From Pantoea agglomerans (GTDB lineage: Bacteria; Pseudomonadota; Gammaproteobacteria; Enterobacterales; Enterobacteriaceae): DNA of 64,000 nt. The notes below the pieces were generated by a model that searched no databases, was not told where the DNA came from, and saw only the letters and a program-made list of their open reading frames with translations. This document shows positions 8,319 through 17,337 of the stretch, piece by piece (the first letter of the stretch is position 1; every line of letters begins with the position of its first letter). Location: NCBI RefSeq assembly GCF_020149765.1, contig NZ_CP083809.1, positions 3,162,001 to 3,226,000 of the forward strand, in the 5' to 3' direction. A program made the translations under genes and the position numbers.

Positions 8319-9533
8319 ATGACCGCATTCAATCCCACCGCCTTCCGCCAGCAGTTTCCCGCGCTGAGTGACGCCGGCGTTTATCTCGACAGCGCCGCCA
8401 CGACGCTCAAGCCCCAGGTGGTCATTGACACCACGCAACAGTTTTACAGCCTGAGCGGCGGCACCGTGCATCGCAGCCAGTACGGCGCGGCGCGTCAGCT
8501 CACCGAGCGTTATGAACAGGCGCGCTATCAGGTGGCGCGCCTGCTGAATGCGGAGAACGGCCACCAGATCGTCTGGACGCGCGGCACCACGGAAGCGATC
8601 AACCTGGTCGCCAACGGCTGGCTGCTGCCGCGGCTAAAGGCTGGCGACGAGATCCTGGTGAGCGAGGCGGAGCACCACGCCAATCTGGTGCCCTGGCTGA
8701 TGGTGGCGCAGGCGAGTGGCGCAAAGGTAGTGAAGTGGCCCATCGGCGCCGATCGTCTGCCAGATATCGCGCTGCTGCCGTCGCTGCTTAACGCGCGTAC
8801 CCGGCTGCTGGCCATCGGCCAGATGTCCAACGTCACCGGCGGCTGCCCGGATCTGGCGCAGGCGATCGCGCTGGCGCAGGGCGTCGGCGCGAAAGTTATG
8901 GTCGACGGCGCGCAGGGCGTGGCGCACTGCCCAACCGACGTGCAGGCGCTGGATATCGATTTCTACGCCTTTTCGGCCCATAAGCTCTACGGCCCGACCG
9001 GCATTGGCGCACTCTATGGCAAAGCCGAACTGCTGGAAGAGATGTCGCCGTGGCAGGGGGGCGGCAAAATGCTGACGCAGGTCGATTTTAACGGCTTCAC
9101 GCCGCAGCCTGTCCCCTGGCGCTTCGAGGCTGGCACGCCAAACGTGGCGGGCGTGGTGGGACTGAGCGCCGCGCTGAGCTGGTGTGAGCAGCACGACTGG
9201 CTGAAAGCGGAGATGTGGAGCCAGCAGCTTGCCAGCCTGGCCGAAGAGCAGCTGAGCGAGTTTCCCGGTTTCCGCAGCTATCGCGCGAGCCGGTCGAGCG
9301 TGCTGGCGTTCGATTTTAAAGGCGTGCACCACAGCGATATCATCACGCTGCTGGCGGAACAGGGCATCGCGCTGCGCGCCGGTCAGCACTGTGCGCAGCC
9401 GCTGATGGCAGCGCTGGGCGTGAGCGGCACGCTGCGCGTCTCTTTTGCACCCTATAATAATTTGCAGGATGTGGACGCGCTGACGCGCGCCGTCTACACC
9501 GCGCTCGACCTGCTGTCGGAGGAGGAAGTATGA
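8319..9533 (+). CDS. csdA: Cysteine desulfurase CsdA
   Basis: PLP-dependent class V aminotransferase-fold enzyme that removes sulfur from cysteine (also a cysteine sulfinate desulfinase) and passes it to CsdE. It has 404 residues (E. coli 401). The PLP lysine is in [11 protein letters not shown] and the persulfide cysteine in RAGQHCAQP. The substrate-binding [10 protein letters not shown] and [10 protein letters not shown] motifs are present. I start at ATG 8319 ([16 protein letters not shown]), which aligns with E. coli; upstream in-frame ATGs at 8259 and 8304 are not conserved. It overlaps csdE by 4 bp. Confidence 0.96.
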   Translation: MTAFNPTAFRQQFPALSDAGVYLDSAATTLKPQVVIDTTQQFYSLSGGTVHRSQYGAARQLTERYEQARYQVARLLNAENGHQIVWTRGTTEAINLVANGWLLPRLKAGDEILVSEAEHHANLVPWLMVAQASGAKVVKWPIGADRLPDIALLPSLLNARTRLLAIGQMSNVTGGCPDLAQAIALAQGVGAKVMVDGAQGVAHCPTDVQALDIDFYAFSAHKLYGPTGIGALYGKAELLEEMSPWQGGGKMLTQVDFNGFTPQPVPWRFEAGTPNVAGVVGLSAALSWCEQHDWLKAEMWSQQLASLAEEQLSEFPGFRSYRASRSSVLAFDFKGVHHSDIITLLAEQGIALRAGQHCAQPLMAALGVSGTLRVSFAPYNNLQDVDALTRAVYTALDLLSEEEV

Positions 9534-9979
9534 GTCACGCCCTGGCTGGCCCGCACCCGTTTGGCGATCTGATTACCCTGGACGGCCTGAAAGAGAAGTT
9601 CGCCCATTTTCAGCAGTGGGAGGATCGCTATCGCCAGCTTATCCAGCTCAGCCGCCAGCTGCCTGCCCTGCCGGAGGCGCTGAAAACCGCTGATATCGAG
9701 CTAAGCGGCTGCGAAAACCGCGTCTGGCTCGGCAGCCAGCGTCGCCAGGATGGCACGCTGCATTTTTACGGCGACAGCGAAGGCCGCATCGTGCGCGGTT
9801 TGCTGGCGGTGCTGCTGACCGCCGTGGAGGGCAAAACGCCGCAGGCGCTGCTGGCGGAAGATCCGCTGCAGCTGTTTGACGAGCTTGGGCTGCGCGCTCA
9901 GCTCAGCGCCTCGCGCAGCAGCGGCCTGAAAGCGCTGGCGGAGGCGGTTCATCAGGCCGCGCGCGCGGCGCAGCCCTGA
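9530..9979 (+). CDS. csdE: Sulfur acceptor protein CsdE
   Basis: SufE-like partner that accepts persulfide sulfur from CsdA. The 149 residues include the acceptor cysteine at position 61 in [13 protein letters not shown], the same position as in E. coli. Its start overlaps the csdA stop in ATGA, so the pair is translationally coupled. The tcdA gene that works in the same CsdA-CsdE-TcdA system lies convergent, with a 3-bp gap. Confidence 0.95.
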   Translation: MSHALAGPHPFGDLITLDGLKEKFAHFQQWEDRYRQLIQLSRQLPALPEALKTADIELSGCENRVWLGSQRRQDGTLHFYGDSEGRIVRGLLAVLLTAVEGKTPQALLAEDPLQLFDELGLRAQLSASRSSGLKALAEAVHQAARAAQP

Positions 9980-9982
9980 AGG

Positions 9983-10786
9983 TTACGCTGCCTGACGCGC
10001 CGCGCGCGCCAGATACTTCTTCAGCGCATGAGAAACGGCGACAAAGCCGAAGGTAGCGGTCACCATAGTGGCCGCGCCAAATCCCGCTTCGCAATCCATT
10101 CTTTTCGGCCCTTCGGCGGTGCTGCGCGCGGCGCAGACGCTGCCGTCCGGCTGCGGATACATCAGCGCTTCGGTAGAGAAGACGCAGTCGATGCCCAGCT
10201 TGCCTTTGCTGTTTTTCACCACGCCGAGCGCCTTCAGCCGCTCGCGCAGCTTCGCCGCCAGCGGATCCTGAATCGTCTTCGCCAGATCGGCCACCTGGAT
10301 CTGGGTCGGATCGATCTGGCCGCCCGCGCCGCCGGTGGTGATCAGCGGGATCTTGTTGCGGCGGCACCAGGCGATCAGCGCCGCTTTTGGCCGCACGCTG
10401 TCGATGGCGTCGATCACATAGTCGTAGCCCGCCGCCATCAGCTCGGCGGTGTTGTCCGGCGTGATAAAGTCGTCGATGCAGATCACCTCGCAGTCGGGAT
10501 TAATGGCGCGCAGCCGCTCCGCCATCACCTCGGTTTTCGCTTTGCCGACGTTGCCGTTCAGCGCGTGGATCTGCCGATTGGTGTTGGTAATGCAGACATC
10601 GTCCATATCGATCAGGGTAATTTTGCCGATGCCGGTACGCACCAGCGCTTCCGCCGCCCAGGAGCCGACGCCGCCGATGCCGATAACGCAGAAGTGCGCC
10701 GCGGCAAAACGCGACAGCGCATCCTGCCCATAAAGACGTGCCGTGCCGCCAAAACGCTGACGCCAGGCGTCGTTAACCACACTCAT
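9983..10786 (-). CDS. tcdA: tRNA cyclic N6-threonylcarbamoyladenosine(37) synthase TcdA
   Basis: E1-like enzyme that dehydrates t6A37 of tRNA to the cyclic form ct6A using ATP; formerly CsdL. The 267 residues include the nucleotide-binding glycine loop VIGIGGVGSWAAEAL (residues 34-48) and DAIDSVRPKAALI. It belongs to the CsdA-CsdE sulfur relay genetically and in E. coli physically. The start (MSVVNDAWRQRFGG) fits the family. Its stop is 3 bp from the csdE stop. Confidence 0.95.
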   Translation of the reverse strand: MSVVNDAWRQRFGGTARLYGQDALSRFAAAHFCVIGIGGVGSWAAEALVRTGIGKITLIDMDDVCITNTNRQIHALNGNVGKAKTEVMAERLRAINPDCEVICIDDFITPDNTAELMAAGYDYVIDAIDSVRPKAALIAWCRRNKIPLITTGGAGGQIDPTQIQVADLAKTIQDPLAAKLRERLKALGVVKNSKGKLGIDCVFSTEALMYPQPDGSVCAARSTAEGPKRMDCEAGFGAATMVTATFGFVAVSHALKKYLARAARQAA

Positions 10787-10806
10787 AATTAACCTTGTTG
10801 CTTCAT

Positions 10807-10824
10807 GCGGGCCGTGCGGCCCGC
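10807..10824 (-). terminator. Hairpin after mltA
   Basis: A perfect 7-bp GC stem (10807-10813 with 10818-10824, 4-nt loop) lies 6 bp beyond the mltA stop and 20 bp before the tcdA start on the same strand. No T tract follows, so it may only attenuate or stabilise the mltA 3' end. Confidence 0.35.
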
Positions 10825-10830
10825 AGAGAA

Positions 10831-11982
10831 TCAGTTTGAACCCAGTAACAGAGAGCCATTATCGCCGTTTTGCGGGTTGCTGAACAGCGGCTGCCCGGCA
10901 CCCGGCGCGGCCTTCAGCACCCAGACGCGACCATAGTGGTTATAGAAGCCCGCCAGGTGCGCCGCGTCGGGCCCAATACCCTGATAGATATCAAAGTGCT
11001 GTCCCTTAATGGCACCGCCGACGTCCAGCGCCACCATCAGGCGCATCTCATACTTACCGTTAAACTTGCCTTTTTCGTTCAGCTGCGGCACTTCCGCCAG
11101 CAGCGCGGTTCCCGCCGGGATCAGCGAGCGGTCCGACGCGACAGAGGCCTTCGCCACCAGCGGCACCGCGCTGGCGCCGCGCACTGGCGTATAGGGTTCC
11201 GGCTTAAAGAAGACGAACGACGGGTTGGTTTCCAGCAGCGCGCGCACCTCCTGCTCGGAGTGCGATGCCGCCCAGTCGCGAATCGCCTGCATCGACATAT
11301 CTTCGCGCTTCACCTCGCCGCGATCGATCAGCTCTTTGCCGATGCTGTGATAGGCCCAGCCGTTTTTGCCGCCGTAGCCAAAGAAGGTCATTGGACGGCC
11401 GTCGCCGTAGTCAACGTAGCCGCTGCCCTGCACGTCCATAATAAAGTTATCGATCAGCGAATTGCTCCAGCCGATCACATAGCGTTCGTCCAGCGCGCCG
11501 TTATAGATAGCAGCGCGGCTCGGCAGCTTCGCACCGCGCTTGCGCGGCGGCATGCGGTAGATGGGGTACTGGAACTCGCCCTGACGCGTATAGCGCGCCT
11601 GCACCACCGGCGTGTAGTAGCCGGTAAACTGCACGTTGCCGTAGTTATCGGTTCCTTCCATCTGGAAGGCGTTCAGGCCGAACTGACGCAGCTGGCGCGT
11701 GTCGGCGCCCGCCATCAGCCAGCTTTCAATCGCGCTGTAGGTGCCGGTATGGCGTCCATACAGCGCGGAAGAGGCGGACTGGATCTGCCGCACCTGCTCG
11801 CCAAAATCTCTGCCGTTGACCGGTCGGCCTTTGGCGTTGGGCTGGTTAACCAGCGCCAGCGGCTGTTCCAGCTTGCCGTCTTTATATTGCTGCCCGCGGT
11901 CGGTCGGTTTCGAGCTACAACCCGCCAGCAGCGCAAACATTGCACCAGTAAGTGCGTACTTCGCCCAGTGTCCTTTATTCAT
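10831..11982 (-). CDS. mltA: Membrane-bound lytic murein transglycosylase A
   Basis: Outer-membrane lipoprotein that cleaves the glycan strand of peptidoglycan to 1,6-anhydro ends. The 383 residues compare with 365 in E. coli; the extra residues are mainly at the C terminus (after WVLKAAPGAG). The signal peptide ends in lipobox LLAGC (Cys at about 21), followed by SSKPTDRGQQYKDGK as in E. coli. The 3D-domain motif VALDVGGAIKGQHFDIYQG contains the catalytic aspartate. Start ATG 11982 was chosen over 11988 by alignment. Confidence 0.95.
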   Translation of the reverse strand: MNKGHWAKYALTGAMFALLAGCSSKPTDRGQQYKDGKLEQPLALVNQPNAKGRPVNGRDFGEQVRQIQSASSALYGRHTGTYSAIESWLMAGADTRQLRQFGLNAFQMEGTDNYGNVQFTGYYTPVVQARYTRQGEFQYPIYRMPPRKRGAKLPSRAAIYNGALDERYVIGWSNSLIDNFIMDVQGSGYVDYGDGRPMTFFGYGGKNGWAYHSIGKELIDRGEVKREDMSMQAIRDWAASHSEQEVRALLETNPSFVFFKPEPYTPVRGASAVPLVAKASVASDRSLIPAGTALLAEVPQLNEKGKFNGKYEMRLMVALDVGGAIKGQHFDIYQGIGPDAAHLAGFYNHYGRVWVLKAAPGAGQPLFSNPQNGDNGSLLLGSN

Positions 11983-12147
11983 CGCCATCTCTTTTATTCA
12001 TCAGTTTTCGCCCCGCGACGATAGCAAAGCGTCTGGCAGATTGAAATCCGCCTTCCCCTTCCCAGTGCGCAGCTGTGCGATAATTAGCCATATGGAGAAA
12101 ATATTCAGCAAACAATCCCTAATTTGGCGCTTCGCGCGAAAAAGGGG

Positions 12148-12175
12148 TTGCATCATCAGCTCCAGGAGGTATAGT
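12148..12175 (+). promoter_or_regulatory. Promoter of the initiator tRNA operon
   Basis: A -35-like TTGCAT (12148-12153), a 16-bp spacer and a -10 TATAGT (12170-12175) lie just upstream of the first tRNA. The GC-rich stretch after the -10 (GCGCATCC) resembles discriminators of stringently controlled stable-RNA promoters; that regulation is inferred. Confidence 0.65.
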
Positions 12176-12188
12176 GCGCATCCACGGA

Positions 12189-12265
<77 letters not shown>

Positions 12266-12315
12266 ACTCTTCTTATGAAGAGACAATGTGAAAAAGACGC
12301 AATGCGCACTACGGA

Positions 12316-12392
<77 letters not shown>

Positions 12393-12442
12393 ACTCTTCT
12401 TGTGAAGAGAGAATGTGAAAAAGACGCAAAGCGCACTACGGA

Positions 12443-12519
<77 letters not shown>

Positions 12520-12525
12520 ACATTT

Positions 12526-12555
12526 AAGCACCTTAAGGGTGCTTTTTTGTTTTTG
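12526..12555 (+). terminator. Intrinsic terminator of the initiator tRNA operon
   Basis: A 7-bp stem (12526-12532 with 12538-12544, 5-nt loop) is followed by a T-rich run (six T, G, five T). Confidence 0.92.
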
Positions 12556-12565
12556 TGCCTTCTGA

Positions 12566-12589
12566 AAACGGGATGGCGCAGGCCATCCC
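12566..12589 (-). terminator. Probable terminator of amiC
   Basis: A perfect 8-bp stem (12570-12577 with 12582-12589, loop GCAG) lies 11 bp beyond the amiC stop. Reading the minus strand it is followed by CGTTTTC, a short T tract. Confidence 0.6.
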
Positions 12590-12600
12590 CTCTTCTGCTG

Positions 12601-13839
12601 TTAGCGTCGCGCCCCGCCCTTCTCGAAGTAAGCCTTTATGCCGTGAAAAATCGCTTCAGCCACCTGCTGCTGATAGCGGCTGGTACGCAGCTTGCGCTCC
12701 TCTGCCACGTTGCTGATAAAGGCGGTTTCCACCAGAATCGACGGAATATCCGGCGCCTTCAGCACCGCAAAGCCCGCCTGATCGACGGTACGCTTGTGCA
12801 GATGGTTGATGCGCCCCATACGATGCAGCACCTCTTTGCCGAACGTCAGGCTATCGTGAATGGTCTGGCGCTGCACCATATCGAACATGGTGTGGTCGAG
12901 ATAGCGATCGCCGCTCTTGCTGACGCCGCCGATAAGATCCGATTCGTTCTGCGTCTGCGCCAGGAAACGGGCCGCCGCCGAGGTCGCACCTTTGGTTGAG
13001 AGCGCGAATACCGAGGAGCCGCGCGCGCTGCGGCTGGTAAAGGCGTCGGCGTGTATCGAGACAAAGAGATCGGCGCGCTGCTTGCGCGCTTTCGCCACCC
13101 TCACCCGCAGCGGAATAAACACATCCTCGTTGCGCGTCATATAGGCTTTCATATTGGGCTCTTTATCGATCAGCGCCTTAAGCCGTCGCCCCATCTTCAG
13201 CACGATATCTTTTTCACGCGTTTTGTATTTGCCGTGCGCGCCGGGATCTTCGCCGCCGTGCCCTGGATCGATCATCACGATCAGCGGCCGGTCGCGTCCC
13301 GCCTTGCCGGGCAGCGGCGCGGACGCCGGCTCGTTGCGTTCCAGATCGCCCTGGTTGTAATCCTTCAGCAGCGCCAGCAGCGGATCGTCTTCTGCGCTAT
13401 GCTGGCTCGGATAGAGATCCACCACCAGCCGGTGTTTGATCCCGGCCACCGGCGCCAGCGTAAAGGTTTTTGGCGCGACGTTGCGCTTCAGCTCCAGCAC
13501 AATGCGCACGGTATTGGCGTCAAACTGCCCGACCCGCGCATTTTTAATAAAGGGATCGCTTACGCGCACCAGCTTGTCGACGCCTTTCAGCACCGGATTG
13601 AGATGCATATTTGCGATATCAATGACCAGCCGATCCGGATGCGAGAGCGCAAACTGCTTATAGTGAAGCGGCACGCTGGACTCCAGCGTCATGCGCGAAT
13701 AGGTCGAAGATGGCCAGATGCGAACCGCGACGATATGGTTTTTTGCCGCCAGGCCTGTGCGGCTGACGCTCAGTAGCAATAATGCGCCGGTACCCTGCAG
13801 GAGCCTTCTGCGGGAAATAAGGGGATTTGATTCTGACAT
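12601..13839 (-). CDS. amiC: N-acetylmuramoyl-L-alanine amidase AmiC
   Basis: Zinc amidase that cleaves septal peptidoglycan during cell separation, exported by the Tat pathway and recruited to the division site. It has 412 residues (E. coli 417). A twin-arginine signal [10 protein letters not shown] at residues 9-18 is followed by a hydrophobic segment; an AMIN domain covers about 30-150, and an amidase_3 domain starts with the zinc motif [13 protein letters not shown], with SIHADAF and the catalytic ETAFISN further on. It is divergent from argA, 231 bp apart. Confidence 0.96.
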   Translation of the reverse strand: MSESNPLISRRRLLQGTGALLLLSVSRTGLAAKNHIVAVRIWPSSTYSRMTLESSVPLHYKQFALSHPDRLVIDIANMHLNPVLKGVDKLVRVSDPFIKNARVGQFDANTVRIVLELKRNVAPKTFTLAPVAGIKHRLVVDLYPSQHSAEDDPLLALLKDYNQGDLERNEPASAPLPGKAGRDRPLIVMIDPGHGGEDPGAHGKYKTREKDIVLKMGRRLKALIDKEPNMKAYMTRNEDVFIPLRVRVAKARKQRADLFVSIHADAFTSRSARGSSVFALSTKGATSAAARFLAQTQNESDLIGGVSKSGDRYLDHTMFDMVQRQTIHDSLTFGKEVLHRMGRINHLHKRTVDQAGFAVLKAPDIPSILVETAFISNVAEERKLRTSRYQQQVAEAIFHGIKAYFEKGGARR

Positions 13840-14021
13840 GCCGCTCCAGCTGCTCTGTTCTGTCTAAAAAAGCGCCACTTTAATAAACGGCGCTGAAAAC
13901 TTTAGCCCATCCTTTTGGCTAAGTCATCCTGGAAAAGCTAAATAATGCAGTCTCTTAGCTGCCAGCGCACCCGAAAAAACGTAAATTTACGTCAGGTTTA
14001 CCGCTTGCAAATAGCGCCCTA

Positions 14022-14060
14022 AAAGAATAAAAATACAAAAATTACGAATAATCATTCATT
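14022..14060. promoter_or_regulatory. Tandem ARG boxes (ArgR operator) of argA
   Basis: Two 18-bp ARG-box-like sequences (14022-14039 and 14043-14060) are separated by 3 bp, the spacing typical of ArgR hexamer sites. The downstream box fits the AATxxxxATT-type consensus best, with two deviations. They overlap the presumed -10 region (a TTGCAA -35 candidate is at 14005-14010) and abut the ribosome site, consistent with repression by arginine-ArgR as in E. coli. Confidence 0.75.
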
Positions 14061-14070
14061 GAGGTTTGCC

Positions 14071-15399
14071 GTGAAGGAACGTAGTACTGAGCTGGTTCAG
14101 GGTTTTCGCCACACCGTTCCCTATATCAATGCCCACCGTGGCAAGACCTTTGTCATCATGCTGGGCGGCGAAGCGATCGAGCATGAGAATTTCTCCAGCA
14201 TCGTTAACGATATCGGCCTGCTGCACAGTCTCGGCATTCGCCTGGTGGTGGTCTATGGCGCGCGTCCGCAGATTGACGCCAGCCTCGCGGCGCATCAGCT
14301 GGAGCCGGTTTACCACAAGTACACCCGCGTCACCGACGCCCAGTCGCTGGAGCTGGTAAAGCAGGCGGCGGGACGGCTGCAGCTCGACATCACGGCGCGA
14401 CTCTCAATGAGCATCAACAATACGCCGCTGCAGGGCGCGCATATCAACGTCGTCAGCGGCAACTTTATTATCGCGCAGCCGCTGGGCGTGGATGACGGCG
14501 TCGATTACTGCCACAGCGGGCGCATTCGCCGCATCGACGAAGAGGCGATCCATCGTCAGCTGGATAACGATGCGATCGTACTGCTCGGCCCGGTGGCGGT
14601 TTCCGTTACCGGCGAAAGTTTTAACCTGACGTCAGAAGAGGTCGCCACCCAGCTGGCCATTAAGCTGAAGGCGGAGAAGATGATCGGCTTCTGCTCCGAG
14701 CAGGGGGTGCCGCGCCGCGACGGCACCATTATCTCCGAGCTGTTCCCGAACGACGCGCAGGCGCGCATCGACGAGATGGAGAGCGACGGCGACTACCTTT
14801 CCGGCACGGTGCGCTTCCTGCGTGGCGCGGTGAAAGCCTGCCGCAGCGGCGTGCGCCGCAGCCATCTGATTAGCTATCAGGAAGATGGCGCGCTGTTGCA
14901 GGAGCTCTTCTCCCGCGACGGTATCGGCACGCAGATCGTAATGGAGTCGAGCGAGCAGATCCGCCGCGCCACCATTAACGATATCGGCGGCATACTTGAG
15001 CTTATCCGCCCGCTGGAGCAGCAGGGGATCCTGGTGCGTCGCTCGCGCGAGCAGCTGGAGATGGAGATCGACAAGTTCACCATTATCATTCGCGACAACC
15101 TGACCATCGCCTGCGCGGCGCTCTACCCTTTTATGGATGAGAAAATCGGCGAAATGGCGTGCGTGGCGGTGCATCCGGACTATCGCAGCTCGTCGCGCGG
15201 CGAGATGCTGCTGCAGCGCGTTGCGCTTCAGGCACGGCAGATGGGGCTGGAGAAGCTGTTCGTACTCACGACGCGCAGCATTCACTGGTTTCAGGAGCGC
15301 GGTTTTACGCCGGTGGATATTGAGTCGCTGCCGGAGAGTAAAAAGCAGATGTATAACTATCAGCGGCGCTCAAAGGTGCTGATGGCCGACCTGACCTGA
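14071..15399 (+). CDS. argA: Amino-acid N-acetyltransferase ArgA (N-acetylglutamate synthase)
   Basis: First enzyme of arginine biosynthesis, transferring acetyl from acetyl-CoA to glutamate; feedback-inhibited by arginine in E. coli. The 442 residues (E. coli 443) comprise an N-terminal amino-acid-kinase-like domain ([19 protein letters not shown] onward), which carries the arginine site in the family, and a C-terminal GNAT domain ([19 protein letters not shown] to the end). The start is GTG 14071, with GAGG 6 nt upstream, aligning with the E. coli N terminus. The 3' end is convergent with recD. Confidence 0.96.
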   Translation: MKERSTELVQGFRHTVPYINAHRGKTFVIMLGGEAIEHENFSSIVNDIGLLHSLGIRLVVVYGARPQIDASLAAHQLEPVYHKYTRVTDAQSLELVKQAAGRLQLDITARLSMSINNTPLQGAHINVVSGNFIIAQPLGVDDGVDYCHSGRIRRIDEEAIHRQLDNDAIVLLGPVAVSVTGESFNLTSEEVATQLAIKLKAEKMIGFCSEQGVPRRDGTIISELFPNDAQARIDEMESDGDYLSGTVRFLRGAVKACRSGVRRSHLISYQEDGALLQELFSRDGIGTQIVMESSEQIRRATINDIGGILELIRPLEQQGILVRRSREQLEMEIDKFTIIIRDNLTIACAALYPFMDEKIGEMACVAVHPDYRSSSRGEMLLQRVALQARQMGLEKLFVLTTRSIHWFQERGFTPVDIESLPESKKQMYNYQRRSKVLMADLT

Positions 15400-15419
15400 G
15401 TGGCCAGCCGGCTCCTCTT

Positions 15420-15480
15420 TCGGACGGCCCCGTAGCTGATTGCGCGGGCGGCATGGGCCGTGGAGCAAAGCGTCCTGCCT
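15420..15480. repeat. Dispersed palindromic intergenic element, copy A
   Basis: This lies between the convergent ends of argA and recD. It holds a 7-bp inverted repeat (15424-15430 with 15455-15461) and the core GAGCAAAGCGTCC (15463-15475) that recurs at 37540-37552 and 43846-43858. It may serve as a bidirectional terminator. Confidence 0.6.
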
Positions 15481-15498
15481 TCGCTCCTGATGCGCCCT

Positions 15499-17337
15499 TT
15501 ATACCAGACTTAGCCTTTCCACCAGCCCGCTGCGGCGCTGGGTTTGCAGCTGCACCGCACGCTGGAACACTGCCGGTTCGCTGTAGAGCGTCAGCCGCTT
15601 GCGCGCGCGGGTAATGGCGGTATAGACCAGCTCGCGCGTCAGCACCGGCGAGAACTGGGCCGGCATGACCAGCGCGGTATGCTCAAACTCCGATCCCTGC
15701 GACTTATGCACCGTCATCGCCCAGGCGGTGTCGTGCGGCGGCAGGCGACTCGGCTGCACCGCCTTCACCGATCCGTCCGGCAGCGGGAAAAAGACCTTCA
15801 GCTGATTCTCTGCATCGCGCAGGGTAATGCCGATATCGCCGTTGAACAGCCCCAGCGCGCTGTCGTTGCGCGTCACCATGACCGGCCGTCCCGCATACCA
15901 TCGGCTGCCGATCGCCGGACGCCGGATACGCTGCAGCTGCACCAGACGCTGCTCGATGCGCTGGTTCAGCCCCTGCACGCCAAACGGCCCGTCGCGCAGG
16001 GCGCAAAGCAGCTGGTAGCGGCTAAAGGCCAGCAGAATCTCCTCTACCGGCGCGCGCGACTGCACTAACTTCAGGAAAGGCTGGTAACCCTCCGCCACCG
16101 CGTCAAGCATCGCCTGATAGGCTTCGCCGCTCTGCAGCGCCTGAAAATCGATATCTTCAAAGGCGGCGCTAAATACCGACTCAACGGCGCGCGCGTCGCC
16201 AAGATTGACCGCCCGCGCCAGCTGCCCGATGCCCGACGTCGCATCAAAGCGGTAACTTTTACGCAGCAGACAGATGCTGTCGCGCACGTCGGGCGCGCCC
16301 GCGTCATCCGCGCCGTCGAGCGCGCACTGCGTCAGCGCCGCCAGCTGCTGCGCGCGCGACAGGCTGTAGCCCGTTTCCGCGCAGCGGCAGATGTCGCCCA
16401 GCACGGCCCCCGCTTCCACCGACGCCAGCTGATCGCGATCGCCGAGGAAAATCACGCGCGCGTGATCGGGCAGTGCGGCAATCAGCTTTGCCATCATCGA
16501 AAGATCGACCATAGAGGCCTCATCCACCACCAGCACGTCGAGGTGAAGCCGGTTGGCGGCGTGATAGCGCAGCCGCTGCGTATCGGGCTGGGCGCCCAGC
16601 AGACGGTGCAGCGTTGTCGCTTCACTGGGAAAACGCGCCCGCTCTTCGTCGCTGACCGACAGCGCCTGCAGCGCCTGACCGAGAGATTCGGTCAGGCGCG
16701 CCGCCGCTTTGCCGGTCGGCGCTGCCAGCTGAATACGCAGGTTGCTGCCGCTCAGGCGGATCATCGCCGCCAGCAGCTTTGCCACGGTAGTGGTTTTGCC
16801 AGTGCCGGGACCGCCGGAAATCACGGCGGTTTTACGCGTCAGCGCCACGGCGGCGGCGATTTTTTGCCAGTCATCGGGCCGATCGCCAAACAGCGCGCTC
16901 AGCACGTTCTGCGCGGCGGCGATATCCATCTCCGCCATCTCTGCCTGCCGGGTGAAAAAGTGCGCCACCCGGCCTTCGCTCTGCCACAGGCGATGCAGAT
17001 AGAGACGCTCATGATTGAGCACCAGCGGCGTGGCGATGCCGCCGTCGCTCAGCGCTGGCCAGCCCGCCAGCGCCGTTTTCCAGCACTGTGGCGCGCCCGC
17101 TGCGCGCCACAGCGCCTTAGCCAGTTCGGGATGGCGTCCGGCGAAAAGCGCCTCGGGGGTCAGCTGCGCCAGCGGCAGGCAGACGTGACCGTCCCCCGCT
17201 TCGGCGCTGACGCAGGCGGCCGCCAGCAGCCAGGCGGGCTGCGAGGCGTCGGCCAGCAGCCGCGCAAACTGAAGATCAAGCGACCGCAGCAGACGCTTCT
17301 CTACCGCCTGATCGAGCAGTGACACAATGTCCGTCAT
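15499..17337 (-). CDS. recD: Exonuclease V subunit RecD
   Basis: The 5'-3' helicase motor of the RecBCD complex that unwinds and resects double-strand ends until Chi. It has 612 residues (E. coli 608). The Walker A motif is SGGPGTGKTTT with Lys181; the SF1 DEAS-type motif II (LVVDEASMVDLSMM), the GDRDQLASVEAGAV motif and the C-terminal AMTVHKSQGSEFEH motif follow in order. The ATG at 17337 overlaps the recB stop by 4 bp, so translation is coupled to recB. Confidence 0.97.
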   Translation of the reverse strand: MTDIVSLLDQAVEKRLLRSLDLQFARLLADASQPAWLLAAACVSAEAGDGHVCLPLAQLTPEALFAGRHPELAKALWRAAGAPQCWKTALAGWPALSDGGIATPLVLNHERLYLHRLWQSEGRVAHFFTRQAEMAEMDIAAAQNVLSALFGDRPDDWQKIAAAVALTRKTAVISGGPGTGKTTTVAKLLAAMIRLSGSNLRIQLAAPTGKAAARLTESLGQALQALSVSDEERARFPSEATTLHRLLGAQPDTQRLRYHAANRLHLDVLVVDEASMVDLSMMAKLIAALPDHARVIFLGDRDQLASVEAGAVLGDICRCAETGYSLSRAQQLAALTQCALDGADDAGAPDVRDSICLLRKSYRFDATSGIGQLARAVNLGDARAVESVFSAAFEDIDFQALQSGEAYQAMLDAVAEGYQPFLKLVQSRAPVEEILLAFSRYQLLCALRDGPFGVQGLNQRIEQRLVQLQRIRRPAIGSRWYAGRPVMVTRNDSALGLFNGDIGITLRDAENQLKVFFPLPDGSVKAVQPSRLPPHDTAWAMTVHKSQGSEFEHTALVMPAQFSPVLTRELVYTAITRARKRLTLYSEPAVFQRAVQLQTQRRSGLVERLSLV

